Below are positions 20,069 to 26,731 of a DNA stretch of 64,000 bases, piece after piece. The stretch comes from Leifsonia sp. AK011 (lineage in GTDB: Bacteria; Actinomycetota; Actinomycetes; Actinomycetales; Microbacteriaceae), in the NCBI RefSeq assembly GCF_013410945.1, contig NZ_JACCCH010000001.1:1302001-1366000 (forward strand), in the 5' to 3' direction. Each line of letters opens with the position of its first letter. The stretch's first letter is position 1. The position numbers and the translations under genes are program-made. Below the pieces are notes generated by a model, which saw only the letters and a program-made list of their open reading frames with translations, searched no databases and had not been told where the DNA came from.

Positions 20069-20097
20069 TTCTCGGCCGGCTGATCGCTCGATATACT
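20069..20097 (+). promoter_or_regulatory. Promoter of the sortase-anchored repeat protein
   Basis: TTCTCG and TATACT with a 17-bp spacer; the -10 is close to consensus. The leader would be about 30 nt. Confidence 0.5.
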
Positions 20098-20133
20098 CCG
20101 AGAATCTGATGGCCCCTGCCCGAGAGGTCCCCC

Positions 20134-21108
20134 GTGAAACGCGTCGCCCGTTCCCTCCTTTTCGCCTCCACCGCCGCGGTCCTGGTCGCCACTGTCGGGG
20201 TGGGGTCGGTCGCCGCTGCGAACCTCCCGGCCGAGGACACAATGTACGGCCTTTCGTGCCCCCAGGAGAACAACCCGTTCGTCGTCAACGCGATGCAGCT
20301 GTGGGCCATTGACGCGACGACTGCGGCAGGAACGTCGGTCGGTGACGGCTCGGGTGACGTCGAAGGCACCTGCGCCGGTCAGCCTGCGTGGAACCCCGTG
20401 ACCCGCAAGGCGTACGCGTTCGCGCTCACCGACGAGCACGATGAGCCGAGCGTTCTCATGGAGATCGACCTCGCGACGGGGGAGAGCACGCCGGTCGCCG
20501 ACATGTACTACGAGGGCGAGCCGGTCCAGGTGGCATCCTTGGCAATCGGTCTCGACGGGGCCGCGTATGCGCTTGCGTACACGCAGCTCTACTCGGTTGA
20601 TCTCACGACGGGGGCGCTTAAAGCCATCGGTGGCGAGATTCCGGTGAGTTATGGATTCGCGGTCGACCCCACGACGGGCAAGTTCTGGGCGCTCGCCGCC
20701 AGCAGCAGCCTCCTTGAGATCGACGTCGCGACGGGTGGGTACACATTCGGACAGAGTCTCGAGCTCCCCGGGGCCTACTCGCTACAGATCGACTCGGCGG
20801 GCGGCCTGTGGGTCTTCACGGCCAATGTCGACGATGACCCGATCCTTCGCACGGAGTTGTGGACCGCCTCGTTCGGGGCTACGCAGCCCTCGACGGCGGT
20901 TGGCGTGGTGTCGGTCGCCGGGTCCGGGGAACCGTTCAGTCAGGCGCTCCTCATCGTGCCGGCTCTGCCGCCGGGAGGGATCGAACCCAGTGCGCCCGCT
21001 CCTGCGCTCGCCGCCACGGGCCTGCATCCGGCCGCCGGCCTCGTCGTTGCCGGAGTGCTCCTGCTCACTCTCGGTGCGGTGCTCGTCTCACGTCGCCGCC
21101 CAGCCTGA
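20134..21108 (+). CDS. Sortase-anchored secreted protein with beta-propeller-like repeats
   Basis: 324 residues. Signal peptide (about 1-29), then repeating strands of the type LYSVDLTTGALKAIGG and LLEIDVATGGYTFG that resemble propeller blades. A Pro-rich linker and the sorting signal LAATG (about 291-295) with a hydrophobic span and RRR tail follow. It should end up covalently wall-bound. It is a paralogue of the protein at 32343-33299: same length, the shared VDPTTGK motif and two conserved cysteines near the N-terminus. GTG start with weak GAGAGG upstream. The ligand is unknown. Confidence 0.8.
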   Translation: MKRVARSLLFASTAAVLVATVGVGSVAAANLPAEDTMYGLSCPQENNPFVVNAMQLWAIDATTAAGTSVGDGSGDVEGTCAGQPAWNPVTRKAYAFALTDEHDEPSVLMEIDLATGESTPVADMYYEGEPVQVASLAIGLDGAAYALAYTQLYSVDLTTGALKAIGGEIPVSYGFAVDPTTGKFWALAASSSLLEIDVATGGYTFGQSLELPGAYSLQIDSAGGLWVFTANVDDDPILRTELWTASFGATQPSTAVGVVSVAGSGEPFSQALLIVPALPPGGIEPSAPAPALAATGLHPAAGLVVAGVLLLTLGAVLVSRRRPA

Positions 21109-21133
21109 TTCGCTCCCGGTACGCTGGGGGACC

Positions 21134-22207
21134 GTGGCTCTTACTATTGCGATCGTCGGACTGCCCAATGTCGGCAAGTCCACCCTGTTCAACGCGCTCA
21201 CCCGCAACACCGTGCTCGCGGCGAACTACCCGTTCGCCACGATCGAGCCCAACGTGGGAGTCGTCAACCTTCCCGACCCGCGGCTGCAGGTGCTCGCCGA
21301 CCTCTTCGGGAGCGAACGCATCCTCCCAGCACCCGTGTCTTTCGTCGACATCGCCGGCATCGTCAAGGGTGCGAGCGAGGGGGAGGGGCTCGGCAATAAG
21401 TTCCTCGCCAACATCCGTGAGGCCGATGCGATCGCGCAGGTCATCCGCGGCTTCAGCGACCCCGACGTTGTGCACGTCGATGGACGCGTGGATGCGGCAT
21501 CCGACATGGAGACCATCAACACTGAGCTGATCCTCGCCGACCTGCAGACTCTCGAGAAGGCCATCGGCCGGTACGAGAAGGAGGTCAAGGCGAAGAAGCT
21601 CGAGCCGATCGTTCTCGAGACCGCGCTCGCGGCCCAGAAAGTCCTCAACGACGGCACGCCCTTGTCCGCCTCGAAGGTCGATGTCGAGCCCATCCGCGAA
21701 CTCGGGCTGCTCACGTCGAAGCCTTTTATCTACGTCTTCAACGTGGACGACGACGTGCTGGGGGATGACGCGGCAAAGGCGAAGCTCGCCGCCCTCGTCG
21801 CGCCGGCCAAGGCCGTCTTCCTCGACGCCAAGCTCGAGTCCGAGCTCATCGACCTGGAGCCCGAGGATGCAGCGGAGCTCCTCTCCTCCACAGGCCAGAC
21901 CGAGTCCGGCCTCGACCAGCTCGCACGCATCGGGTTCGACACGCTCGGACTGCAGACGTACCTGACCGCTGGGCCGAAGGAGGCCCGCGCGTGGACGATC
22001 GGCAAGGGCTGGAAGGCGCCACAAGCGGCCGGTGTCATCCACACGGACTTCGAGAAGGGCTTCATCAAGGCCGAGGTCATCGGCTTCGACGACCTCGTGG
22101 AGACAGGCTCCATTGCCGAGGCCCGCGCCAAGGGCAAAGCCCGCATCGAGGGCAAGGACTACGTCATGCAGGACGGCGACGTGGTCGAGTTCAGGTTCAA
22201 CAACTAG
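21134..22207 (+). CDS. ychF: Redox-regulated ATPase/GTPase YchF
   Basis: 357 residues, the standard YchF/Ola1 length. P-loop GLPNVGKSTLFNALT at the N-terminus, switch region NYPFATIEPNVGVV, DIAGIVKGAS (G3) and a C-terminal TGS domain ending DGDVVEFRFNN. The family binds ATP, associates with ribosomes and modulates stress responses. GTG at 21134 gives the canonical MALTIAIVGLPN-like start; a longer frame overlaps the preceding gene and is rejected. Its last 39 nt are repeated 89 bp downstream. Confidence 0.95.
   Translation: MALTIAIVGLPNVGKSTLFNALTRNTVLAANYPFATIEPNVGVVNLPDPRLQVLADLFGSERILPAPVSFVDIAGIVKGASEGEGLGNKFLANIREADAIAQVIRGFSDPDVVHVDGRVDAASDMETINTELILADLQTLEKAIGRYEKEVKAKKLEPIVLETALAAQKVLNDGTPLSASKVDVEPIRELGLLTSKPFIYVFNVDDDVLGDDAAKAKLAALVAPAKAVFLDAKLESELIDLEPEDAAELLSSTGQTESGLDQLARIGFDTLGLQTYLTAGPKEARAWTIGKGWKAPQAAGVIHTDFEKGFIKAEVIGFDDLVETGSIAEARAKGKARIEGKDYVMQDGDVVEFRFNN
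22169..22207 (+). repeat. ychF 3' end, copy A of a 39-bp direct repeat
   Basis: The final 13 codons of ychF. Copy B lies at 22296-22334; 36 of 39 bases match and both end in the same TAG. Duplicated gene 3' ends are typical of site-specific integration. Confidence 0.75.
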
Positions 22208-22295
22208 GTATGGGGCTGAGGTCGAGTCAGCGGCAAGGAAGCGTCGCCCGGGGCTGGACATGGCCGCTTCACCTCAGCTCCAACGCGAAATGCGA

Positions 22296-22334
22296 CAGGA
22301 CGGCCTCGTGGTCGAGTTCGGGTTCAACAACTAG
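22296..22334 (+). repeat. ychF 3'-end copy B (possible attachment-site remnant)
   Basis: 36/39 identity to the ychF tail at 22169-22207. Its frame would read QDGLVVEFGFNN. The terminal TAG also forms the first bases of the -10 box of the next gene. Confidence 0.7.
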
Positions 22335-22337
22335 CGT
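22332..22337 (+). promoter_or_regulatory. Leaderless -10 box of 66-residue protein, copy 1
   Basis: TAGCGT ends 6 nt before the ATG at 22344. Confidence 0.45.
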
Positions 22338-22343
22338 TGTGTG

Positions 22344-22544
22344 ATGGAGCAGCCCACATCTCGTCCTCCAGTCGCCTTTTTCGTTGTCGCCATCGCCTCG
22401 GCGCTCATCGGCCTCGTTGGGGCAGTGCTCTCGCTCGTGACAGACGAGAAATGGCCCCTGTTCATCGCGATCCTGGGCCTCGCCGTGGTTCTCGTGTCCC
22501 TGTTTGTCCTCATGGTTCGGCGAGCCAGTGGGCGTTGGATGTAA
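22344..22544 (+). CDS. Small two-helix membrane protein, duplicated (copy 1)
   Basis: 66 residues with two predicted membrane helices (about 10-31 and 39-58) and a conserved RRASGRWM tail. Nearly identical to the protein at 24259-24459: the differences are a few hydrophobic substitutions plus silent changes. The ATG at 22344 is preferred to a GTG one codon upstream because copy 2 starts at the same place and the leaderless spacing fits. Function unknown. Confidence 0.75.
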   Translation: MEQPTSRPPVAFFVVAIASALIGLVGAVLSLVTDEKWPLFIAILGLAVVLVSLFVLMVRRASGRWM

Positions 22545-22557
22545 GGTGCCATCGATC

Positions 22558-22592
22558 GTGAAGGGACGGTCCTTCGGGCTGCGTCTGACACC
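22558..22592 (+). pseudogene. Scar of the 120-residue protein gene that follows copy 2
   Basis: About 35 bp here match 24575-24610 inside the gene at 24524-24886, with a 1-bp deletion and scattered changes. About 100 bp that should precede it, including the start, is missing. The duplicated unit was therefore larger than the membrane-protein gene and decayed here. Confidence 0.55.
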
Positions 22593-22651
22593 GCAGCTGG
22601 CTCGGTCTCTGAGTGACGGAACCCTGTGGAGTTCGAGTTTTTCGTCTGTTT

Positions 22652-22882
22652 TCAGCTGTATCTCGGCGGTTCGATGCCAGTGACCTGAGTTCTCCACCGC
22701 TTGAGAACGGCCGACAGGTCACGGGTCGCGTCGATCTCGCCAGCGCCTTCAGCGGCTTCGACACTCTCAGCAAGACGCTGGAAAACCTGCTCTGCCGTGA
22801 CTCCGGACCAACGCGCTGGAGCGTCGTACGCGTCGTCGCGAAGGTCCCAGAACTCGTCACTGAGGCGGCGCGGAGTAGTCAT
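22652..22882 (-). CDS. Small hypothetical protein
   Basis: 76 residues, acidic and helical: begins MTTPRRLSDEFWDLRDDAYD, ends TGIEPPRYS. ATG at 22882. No ribosome-binding site or family is recognised. Residue usage looks like a real soluble protein, more so than the overlapping plus-strand frame (22613-22945). It lies within the accessory patch. Confidence 0.5.
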   Translation of the reverse strand: MTTPRRLSDEFWDLRDDAYDAPARWSGVTAEQVFQRLAESVEAAEGAGEIDATRDLSAVLKRWRTQVTGIEPPRYS

Positions 22883-23042
22883 GAGGTGAGTACAGCACGG
22901 ACAGCGGAGAGTCTCACCTGCGTAGCGGAGACGCCCATTATCTGAGCGGTGAAGCTGGGACCATCCTCTCCTCCATGCGCAGGAGAGGATGCGTTCGTTC
23001 CCCAGACTCGTCACCCTCTCATCGGCGGTGTGACAGCACGAA

Positions 23043-23048
23043 TACCGT
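23043..23048 (+). promoter_or_regulatory. Leaderless -10 box of DUF4262 gene
   Basis: TACCGT ends exactly 6 nt before the ATG at 23055. Confidence 0.5.
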
Positions 23049-23054
23049 CTTCCC

Positions 23055-23537
23055 ATGAATACGGAATGGGACGCTGAGACCTTGGCGTGGCTGGACGAAC
23101 AAGATCGGATGACTACACAGATCGTTCGGCGTCATGGCTGGGCCGTGCAATATGTCAGCGGAGAGGGCACCGCACCTCCGTTCGCCTACACCGTCGGCCT
23201 CTTCGGGCTCAATCATCCGGAGCTCATCGTCTTCGGGCTCGACTACTCGTCGTCGCTCGCTCTTCTGAACTACATGGGCTCGAAAGTCAAGGAGAACAGG
23301 GACTTCTCACCCGGTGAAGTCATCGCCTGGGAGGGCACCGACACTCGTGTGCGGATCGACGCGCTACCGCGCCCAGCCGAGCTGCTCTTTGCGGCAAACC
23401 GCTACTTCCAGCGCCCCGACGAAGCATCCGTTCCCGCGCTTCAACTGACGTGGGATATTGATGGCGCCTTTCCGGGTGAACCCGGCTACTCGAAGCCCGA
23501 CTGGCTTCAGCCGCGTCCAGGTGCAGCACGCCAGTGA
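23055..23537 (+). CDS. DUF4262 domain-containing protein
   Basis: 160 residues. It contains the DUF4262 hallmarks: GWAVQYVSGEGTAPPFAYTV, GLFGLNHPELIVFGLDY, and a C-terminal LQLTWDIDGAFPGEPGY. The family is soluble, of unknown biochemical role, and often found in accessory regions. Start supported by the leaderless -10 box. A toxin-antitoxin pair follows 28 bp downstream on the same strand. Confidence 0.85.
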   Translation: MNTEWDAETLAWLDEQDRMTTQIVRRHGWAVQYVSGEGTAPPFAYTVGLFGLNHPELIVFGLDYSSSLALLNYMGSKVKENRDFSPGEVIAWEGTDTRVRIDALPRPAELLFAANRYFQRPDEASVPALQLTWDIDGAFPGEPGYSKPDWLQPRPGAARQ

Positions 23538-23549
23538 TATCGTGATAGC
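23534..23549 (+). promoter_or_regulatory. Tandem GTGATA repeats upstream of the PIN-toxin antitoxin
   Basis: GTGATATC then GTGATAGC in direct orientation with an 8-bp period, 17 nt before the antitoxin start. Ribbon-helix-helix antitoxins usually autorepress by binding short tandem sites, so this is the likely operator. Confidence 0.4.
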
Positions 23550-23565
23550 ACCGGAAGGGGTGGTC

Positions 23566-23790
23566 GTGACCAACGTGTTGATTCGCGGCCTGAGTGACGC
23601 CGCTGTCGAGCGAATCGACGCAGAAGCGGCGGCGCTGGGGCTGTCGCGAAATGAGTTCCTGCGTCGTCGACTCGAGAGGGAAGCCTCTGTGTCGGTTGCT
23701 GCCACGGTCACCGCTGAGGACTGGACTCGATCTGCTGAGATCTTCGCTGACCTCGCTGACCCAGAGACCATGGATGCCGCTTGGCAGTGA
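23566..23790 (+). CDS. Ribbon-helix-helix antitoxin (VapB-like)
   Basis: 74 residues. N-terminal ribbon-helix-helix: [20 protein letters not shown] then [14 protein letters not shown] (about 4-38). A flexible acidic C-terminus presumably wraps the toxin. GTG at 23566 has GGAAGG (23553-23558) 7 nt upstream; the two codons before it would overlap that site. Stop overlaps the toxin start by 4 bp (GTGA), the classic antitoxin-toxin order. Confidence 0.8.
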   Translation: MTNVLIRGLSDAAVERIDAEAAALGLSRNEFLRRRLEREASVSVAATVTAEDWTRSAEIFADLADPETMDAAWQ

Positions 23791-24200
23791 CACGCTGGCT
23801 CATCGACAAGTCCGCCTACGTTCGGATGCAGGCGGGGCAAGCGGCAAATATTGCCGAGTGGAACGCGCGAATCGAGCGCGGCCTGGTCCGGTTGTCGACC
23901 GTGACGAGGCTGGAACTCGGATTCTCTGCGCGTTCGGGTGGGGCCGGTCGTGAAGCGTTCGCCCTACCGCCGCTGTCGCTCATGCCCATCGAACACCTGA
24001 GCCCTGCGATGGAGGATCGTGCGTTTGAGATCCAGATGCTGCTCGCCGATCGCGGACAGCATCGCGCGCCCTCTATTCCCGATCTCCTCGTCGCTGCAAC
24101 TGCTGAGAAGGCCGGGCTGACGGTGCTCGCCATTGACAAGGGCTTCGAACTGATCGCCCAGCTCACAGGTCAGCCCATAGAAACGTTGGCGCTACGGTGA
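23787..24200 (+). CDS. vapC: PIN-domain ribonuclease toxin (VapC-like)
   Basis: 137 residues. All four acidic PIN residues are present: D7 ([10 protein letters not shown]), E43 (TRLELGF), D99 ([12 protein letters not shown]) and D117 (LAIDKGFE). VapC toxins cut tRNA or rRNA with Mg2+. GTG at 23787 inside the antitoxin stop gives the 4-bp coupling; a TTG two codons upstream is possible. Complete and presumably active with its cognate antitoxin. Confidence 0.88.
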   Translation: MTRWLIDKSAYVRMQAGQAANIAEWNARIERGLVRLSTVTRLELGFSARSGGAGREAFALPPLSLMPIEHLSPAMEDRAFEIQMLLADRGQHRAPSIPDLLVAATAEKAGLTVLAIDKGFELIAQLTGQPIETLALR

Positions 24201-24246
24201 CGGATCCGAGTTCGGCAGAGGCGGTTCTGCGCCATACGCTGCCGAG

Positions 24247-24252
24247 TAACGT
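24247..24252 (+). promoter_or_regulatory. Leaderless -10 box of 66-residue protein, copy 2
   Basis: TAACGT ends exactly 6 nt before the ATG at 24259, the same geometry as copy 1. Confidence 0.5.
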
Positions 24253-24258
24253 GGACTC

Positions 24259-24459
24259 ATGGAGCAGCCCACATCTCGTCCTCCAGTCGCTTTTTCTGTT
24301 GTCGCTATCGCCTCAGCGCTCATCGGCCTCGTTGGCGCGGTGCTCTCGCTGGTGACAGATGAGAAATGGCCCCTGTTCGTCGCAATTGTGGGCCTCGCTG
24401 TGACTCTCGTGTGCCTGTTTGTCCTCCTGGTTCGGCGAGCCAGTGGGCGTTGGATGTAG
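24259..24459 (+). CDS. Small two-helix membrane protein, duplicated (copy 2)
   Basis: 66 residues, paralogue of 22344-22544 about 1.9 kb upstream. Differences include AFSVV for AFFVV and VTLVCLFVLLV for VVLVSLFVLMV. The helices and the RRASGRWM tail are kept. The duplicated segment starts right at the ATG and continues past the stop. Function unknown; maintenance of both copies suggests some role, though the duplication looks recent. Confidence 0.75.
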   Translation: MEQPTSRPPVAFSVVAIASALIGLVGAVLSLVTDEKWPLFVAIVGLAVTLVCLFVLLVRRASGRWM

Positions 24460-24497
24460 TCGCGACCGATCGTGGCGCGAGACGCGTAGCCCTTGGG

Positions 24498-24503
24498 TAG
24501 AGT
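24498..24503 (+). promoter_or_regulatory. Leaderless -10 box before a five-codon leader
   Basis: TAGAGT ends exactly 6 nt before the ATG at 24510, which opens only a five-codon frame. Confidence 0.4.
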
Positions 24504-24509
24504 GCCGAC

Positions 24510-24527
24510 ATGGAAGCGCGGAGATGA
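24510..24527 (+). CDS. Possible five-codon leader peptide
   Basis: ATG GAA GCG CGG AGA TGA reads M-E-A-R-R. It has ideal leaderless spacing to TAGAGT. Its stop overlaps the next start (ATGA at 24524-24527), so ribosomes could re-initiate on the 120-residue gene. Alternatively the true start was lost and this is chance. Confidence 0.3.
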   Translation: MEARR

Positions 24528-24886
24528 CTGCTGAATCGCGGCACTTGCCGGGCAACCCTGGGCCCCTATATCTAGCGAAAGGCACGGTTCTTCGGGCCGC
24601 GTCCGACACCACCCTCGAAGGTCTGGTTCACTGGCGAGCGCCTCTTACGTCGGGGTTCCGTACCGTCGTACCACGCGGGACAGCGATCGAAGTGGACGAA
24701 AGCACTCAGCCAGGGGCTCGGGTCACTCACTGCAAACTCGTCGACTCGACCTTGGAACCGATGCTCGTCGAGGCCCGAGAGCTCAACTCCTCCAAGTTCG
24801 ACGGTTACACGATCCTGCTGCCTCATGACCGTGTTGGAGAGATCTGGGTGCCCACGGATCGAGAGCTTCCTGTGATACCAGAGTGA
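24524..24886 (+). CDS. Hypothetical protein
   Basis: 120 residues, soluble, beta-rich. Notable stretches are LAKGTVLRAASDTTLEGL, PRGTAIEVDE and DGYTILLPHDRVGEIW. I do not recognise it. The ATG at 24524 is entered through a 4-bp overlap with a five-codon leader frame. A decayed fragment of a related gene lies at 22558-22592. A toxin-antitoxin pair begins 12 bp downstream. Confidence 0.6.
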   Translation: MTAESRHLPGNPGPLYLAKGTVLRAASDTTLEGLVHWRAPLTSGFRTVVPRGTAIEVDESTQPGARVTHCKLVDSTLEPMLVEARELNSSKFDGYTILLPHDRVGEIWVPTDRELPVIPE

Positions 24887-24890
24887 TACC
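24872..24890 (+). promoter_or_regulatory. Tandem GTGATACC repeats upstream of the Doc antitoxin
   Basis: Two identical GTGATACC boxes with an 11-bp period, ending 8 nt before the antitoxin ATG. Probable autoregulatory operator. They resemble the GTGATA repeats at the other toxin-antitoxin promoter. Confidence 0.4.
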
Positions 24891-24898
24891 ATCCGTGT

Positions 24899-25102
24899 AT
24901 GGCGATGACACTGCGGCTGAGCGATGAGATGGACCGCGAGCTGGCGAAGCTCGCGGAGGCGACCGGCGTCAGCAAGCACGAAGCAGTCGTGCGTGCGATC
25001 GCTGAGTCCGCGGAGCGCCGGCTTCACCAGGATCGTGTCGGCGCGGCATCCGCTCAAGGTCGCGAAAAGTACGCCGACCTACTCGCTCGACTCGCTGAAT
25101 GA
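24899..25102 (+). CDS. Ribbon-helix-helix antitoxin paired with Doc
   Basis: 67 residues: MTLRLSDEMDRELAKLAEA then TGVSKHEAVVRAIAESAERR form a CopG/Arc-type ribbon-helix-helix (about 3-42), with a charged C-terminal tail. ATG at 24899 (a second ATG two codons later is possible). It overlaps the toxin start by 4 bp. The partner is a Doc toxin, but this antitoxin is of CopG type rather than Phd, a combination that occurs in actinobacteria. Confidence 0.8.
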   Translation: MAMTLRLSDEMDRELAKLAEATGVSKHEAVVRAIAESAERRLHQDRVGAASAQGREKYADLLARLAE

Positions 25103-25461
25103 TCTACCTCGAGCTTGAGGACCTGCTCGCGCTGTGCCGCGACCTCGGTGATCTACCGGTACGCGACCTCGGGTTGCTCGAAGCGGCCGCGAGAAGGCCG
25201 GCAACGACCCTGTTCGGTAATGAGGCGTACCCCAGCATCTTCGAGAAGGGCGCGGTTCTCCTCGAGTCGATCACCCGAAACCATGCCCTCGTCGACGGGA
25301 ACAAGCGGCTCGGCTGGCTTTCGATGTATGTCTTCCTCGCGATAAACGGCCACGACCTCGACGCTCCGGATGACGCGGCATACGAACTCGTCATCGCAGT
25401 CGCAACAGGCGAACTCGACCACAAGGCCGCGGCAGCGATCCTGCAGGGCTGGGTGCGCTGA
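25099..25461 (+). CDS. doc: Doc-type (Fic-fold) toxin
   Basis: 120 residues. The Fic/Doc motif is intact: H62-A-L-V-D66-G-N68-K69-R70. Doc phosphorylates and inactivates EF-Tu. Length and N-terminal IYLELEDLLALC match the death-on-curing family. ATG overlaps the antitoxin stop (ATGA). With the conserved lysine (NKR) of Doc present, kinase activity like that of P1 Doc is likely, but not shown. Confidence 0.88.
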   Translation: MIYLELEDLLALCRDLGDLPVRDLGLLEAAARRPATTLFGNEAYPSIFEKGAVLLESITRNHALVDGNKRLGWLSMYVFLAINGHDLDAPDDAAYELVIAVATGELDHKAAAAILQGWVR

Positions 25462-25569
25462 CGCGGTCACACGTTGGATGCTGAGTCGGTTTGTGAGGTG
25501 CAGCTGCGGGTCGTTCCGATTCGATAACTAAGCCGACAGCGGTCCCGTCGTCGCCGCCAAGATAGTCGC

Positions 25570-26439
25570 ATGAGCGATACCGCCACGGAGCCCCAACCGC
25601 CCACCAGGCGGGGACTGAAGCGGTGGGGGTGGGCGCTGATTGCATTCGCGGCGCTTGTTGTTCTCTCCCTCCCGATCCTCGGCTTTTTCGCCTATGTCAG
25701 CCATAGCGTGAGCGAGACCAGCCCGGACCAGCCGTTCGTTGAGGGTCCTGCACAGCAGCCGGATGCGGCATCACCCCTGGTATGTCCCGAACGGTGCTTC
25801 GAGCTTGACGCCGCGACGCTCTTGGCCGTGTCCGCCGAGGACGTTTCCTCGCTGTCGATAGAGGATGAGCGCTATTCCGTAGGCGCATTCGAGCCGAGCA
25901 CGGTGGCCGCTGTCGCGCCGAACACGGGAGAGGGATGGCTCGCAGCGGGCGGCGACGAAGAATGCGCGTTCGTCCCCGCCAATGCGCCGTTCATCGCTGC
26001 CGGACCCGACAGCAGCTCAGAGGACGGGATCATGTGGATTCAGACCTGGGAGACCGGCGACGAGGTTGCGGATATCGCGGCGCGTGTCTTCCCGACGAGC
26101 GAGGATGCGGCCGCGTTCGTGCGCGACCTTCACGAGCGTGTGTCGGCGTGCCCTTGGCAAGATCTCGCCGTGCCAACGGCGGGCGGCCTCGACACGAGCC
26201 TGGTGCAGATCACTGCTCAGGCTGCCATATCCGTGCCGAGCGACGTTGCCGCGGTGGGGTGGGTTCGCGAGGGTGAACCGGGTCCGCGCTGGCGATCGTA
26301 TGTGTGGGACCTGCAGCGCGGAAACCTTGTTGTCCAGGTGCGAGTGCTGACGGATGGCCGCATTCTCGAGCAGCAGACAGCGGCGTTCGCCGAACTGGTG
26401 GCCGAACGGTTGGCCGAGTTGCAAGCTGCAACACTCTGA
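25570..26439 (+). CDS. Membrane-anchored extracytoplasmic protein of unknown function
   Basis: 289 residues. A short cytoplasmic start, one membrane helix (about 21-45) and an extracytoplasmic domain with two close cysteine pairs (CPERC near 73; C near 135 and 189). The layout recalls PknH-type sensor domains of actinobacteria, but similarity is not strong enough to call. ATG at 25570. Lies between the Doc module and small membrane genes. Confidence 0.7.
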   Translation: MSDTATEPQPPTRRGLKRWGWALIAFAALVVLSLPILGFFAYVSHSVSETSPDQPFVEGPAQQPDAASPLVCPERCFELDAATLLAVSAEDVSSLSIEDERYSVGAFEPSTVAAVAPNTGEGWLAAGGDEECAFVPANAPFIAAGPDSSSEDGIMWIQTWETGDEVADIAARVFPTSEDAAAFVRDLHERVSACPWQDLAVPTAGGLDTSLVQITAQAAISVPSDVAAVGWVREGEPGPRWRSYVWDLQRGNLVVQVRVLTDGRILEQQTAAFAELVAERLAELQAATL

Positions 26440-26469
26440 CAGCCGCTCGACCAGGCTGTGCCTCGCCGA

Positions 26470-26475
26470 TAGAGT
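26470..26475 (+). promoter_or_regulatory. Leaderless -10 box of the 64-residue membrane protein
   Basis: TAGAGT ends exactly 6 nt before the ATG at 26482. Confidence 0.45.
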
Positions 26476-26481
26476 GCCGCC

Positions 26482-26676
26482 ATGGAAACTGAGTCGCAGA
26501 TGGGTCCTACGCGATACCGCATCTACATGATCCTCGGTCTGGTGACGTCACTTCTGCTTGTTGGAGTCGGCATCTGGGGGATCGTCGGGAGCAACGAGCC
26601 GATCCTCGGATGGGTCATGCTCATTGCGGGCATCGCCATCACGGGTGTCTCGATCGTGCAGTTGCGTCGCGCCTGA
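26482..26676 (+). CDS. Small two-helix membrane protein
   Basis: 64 residues with helices at about 15-34 and 41-60 and a basic RRA end. Similar in size and layout, but not sequence, to the duplicated 66-residue proteins upstream. No family recognised. Confidence 0.6.
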   Translation: METESQMGPTRYRIYMILGLVTSLLLVGVGIWGIVGSNEPILGWVMLIAGIAITGVSIVQLRRA

Positions 26677-26718
26677 CAGATCGCGTGTAGCAGTGGGCGA
26701 CTGGCCCCGGCTATTCGC

Positions 26719-26724
26719 TATGGT
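26719..26724 (+). promoter_or_regulatory. Leaderless -10 box of the PH-like membrane protein
   Basis: TATGGT ends 7 nt before the ATG at 26732; it overlaps an earlier in-frame ATG at 26720, which argues for the later start. Confidence 0.4.
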
Positions 26725-26731
26725 CGAAGAC

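Noticed and set aside
22613-22945. Plus-strand 110-residue frame
   Set aside because: Overlaps the minus-strand 76-residue frame, which has more natural residue usage; neither is certain.
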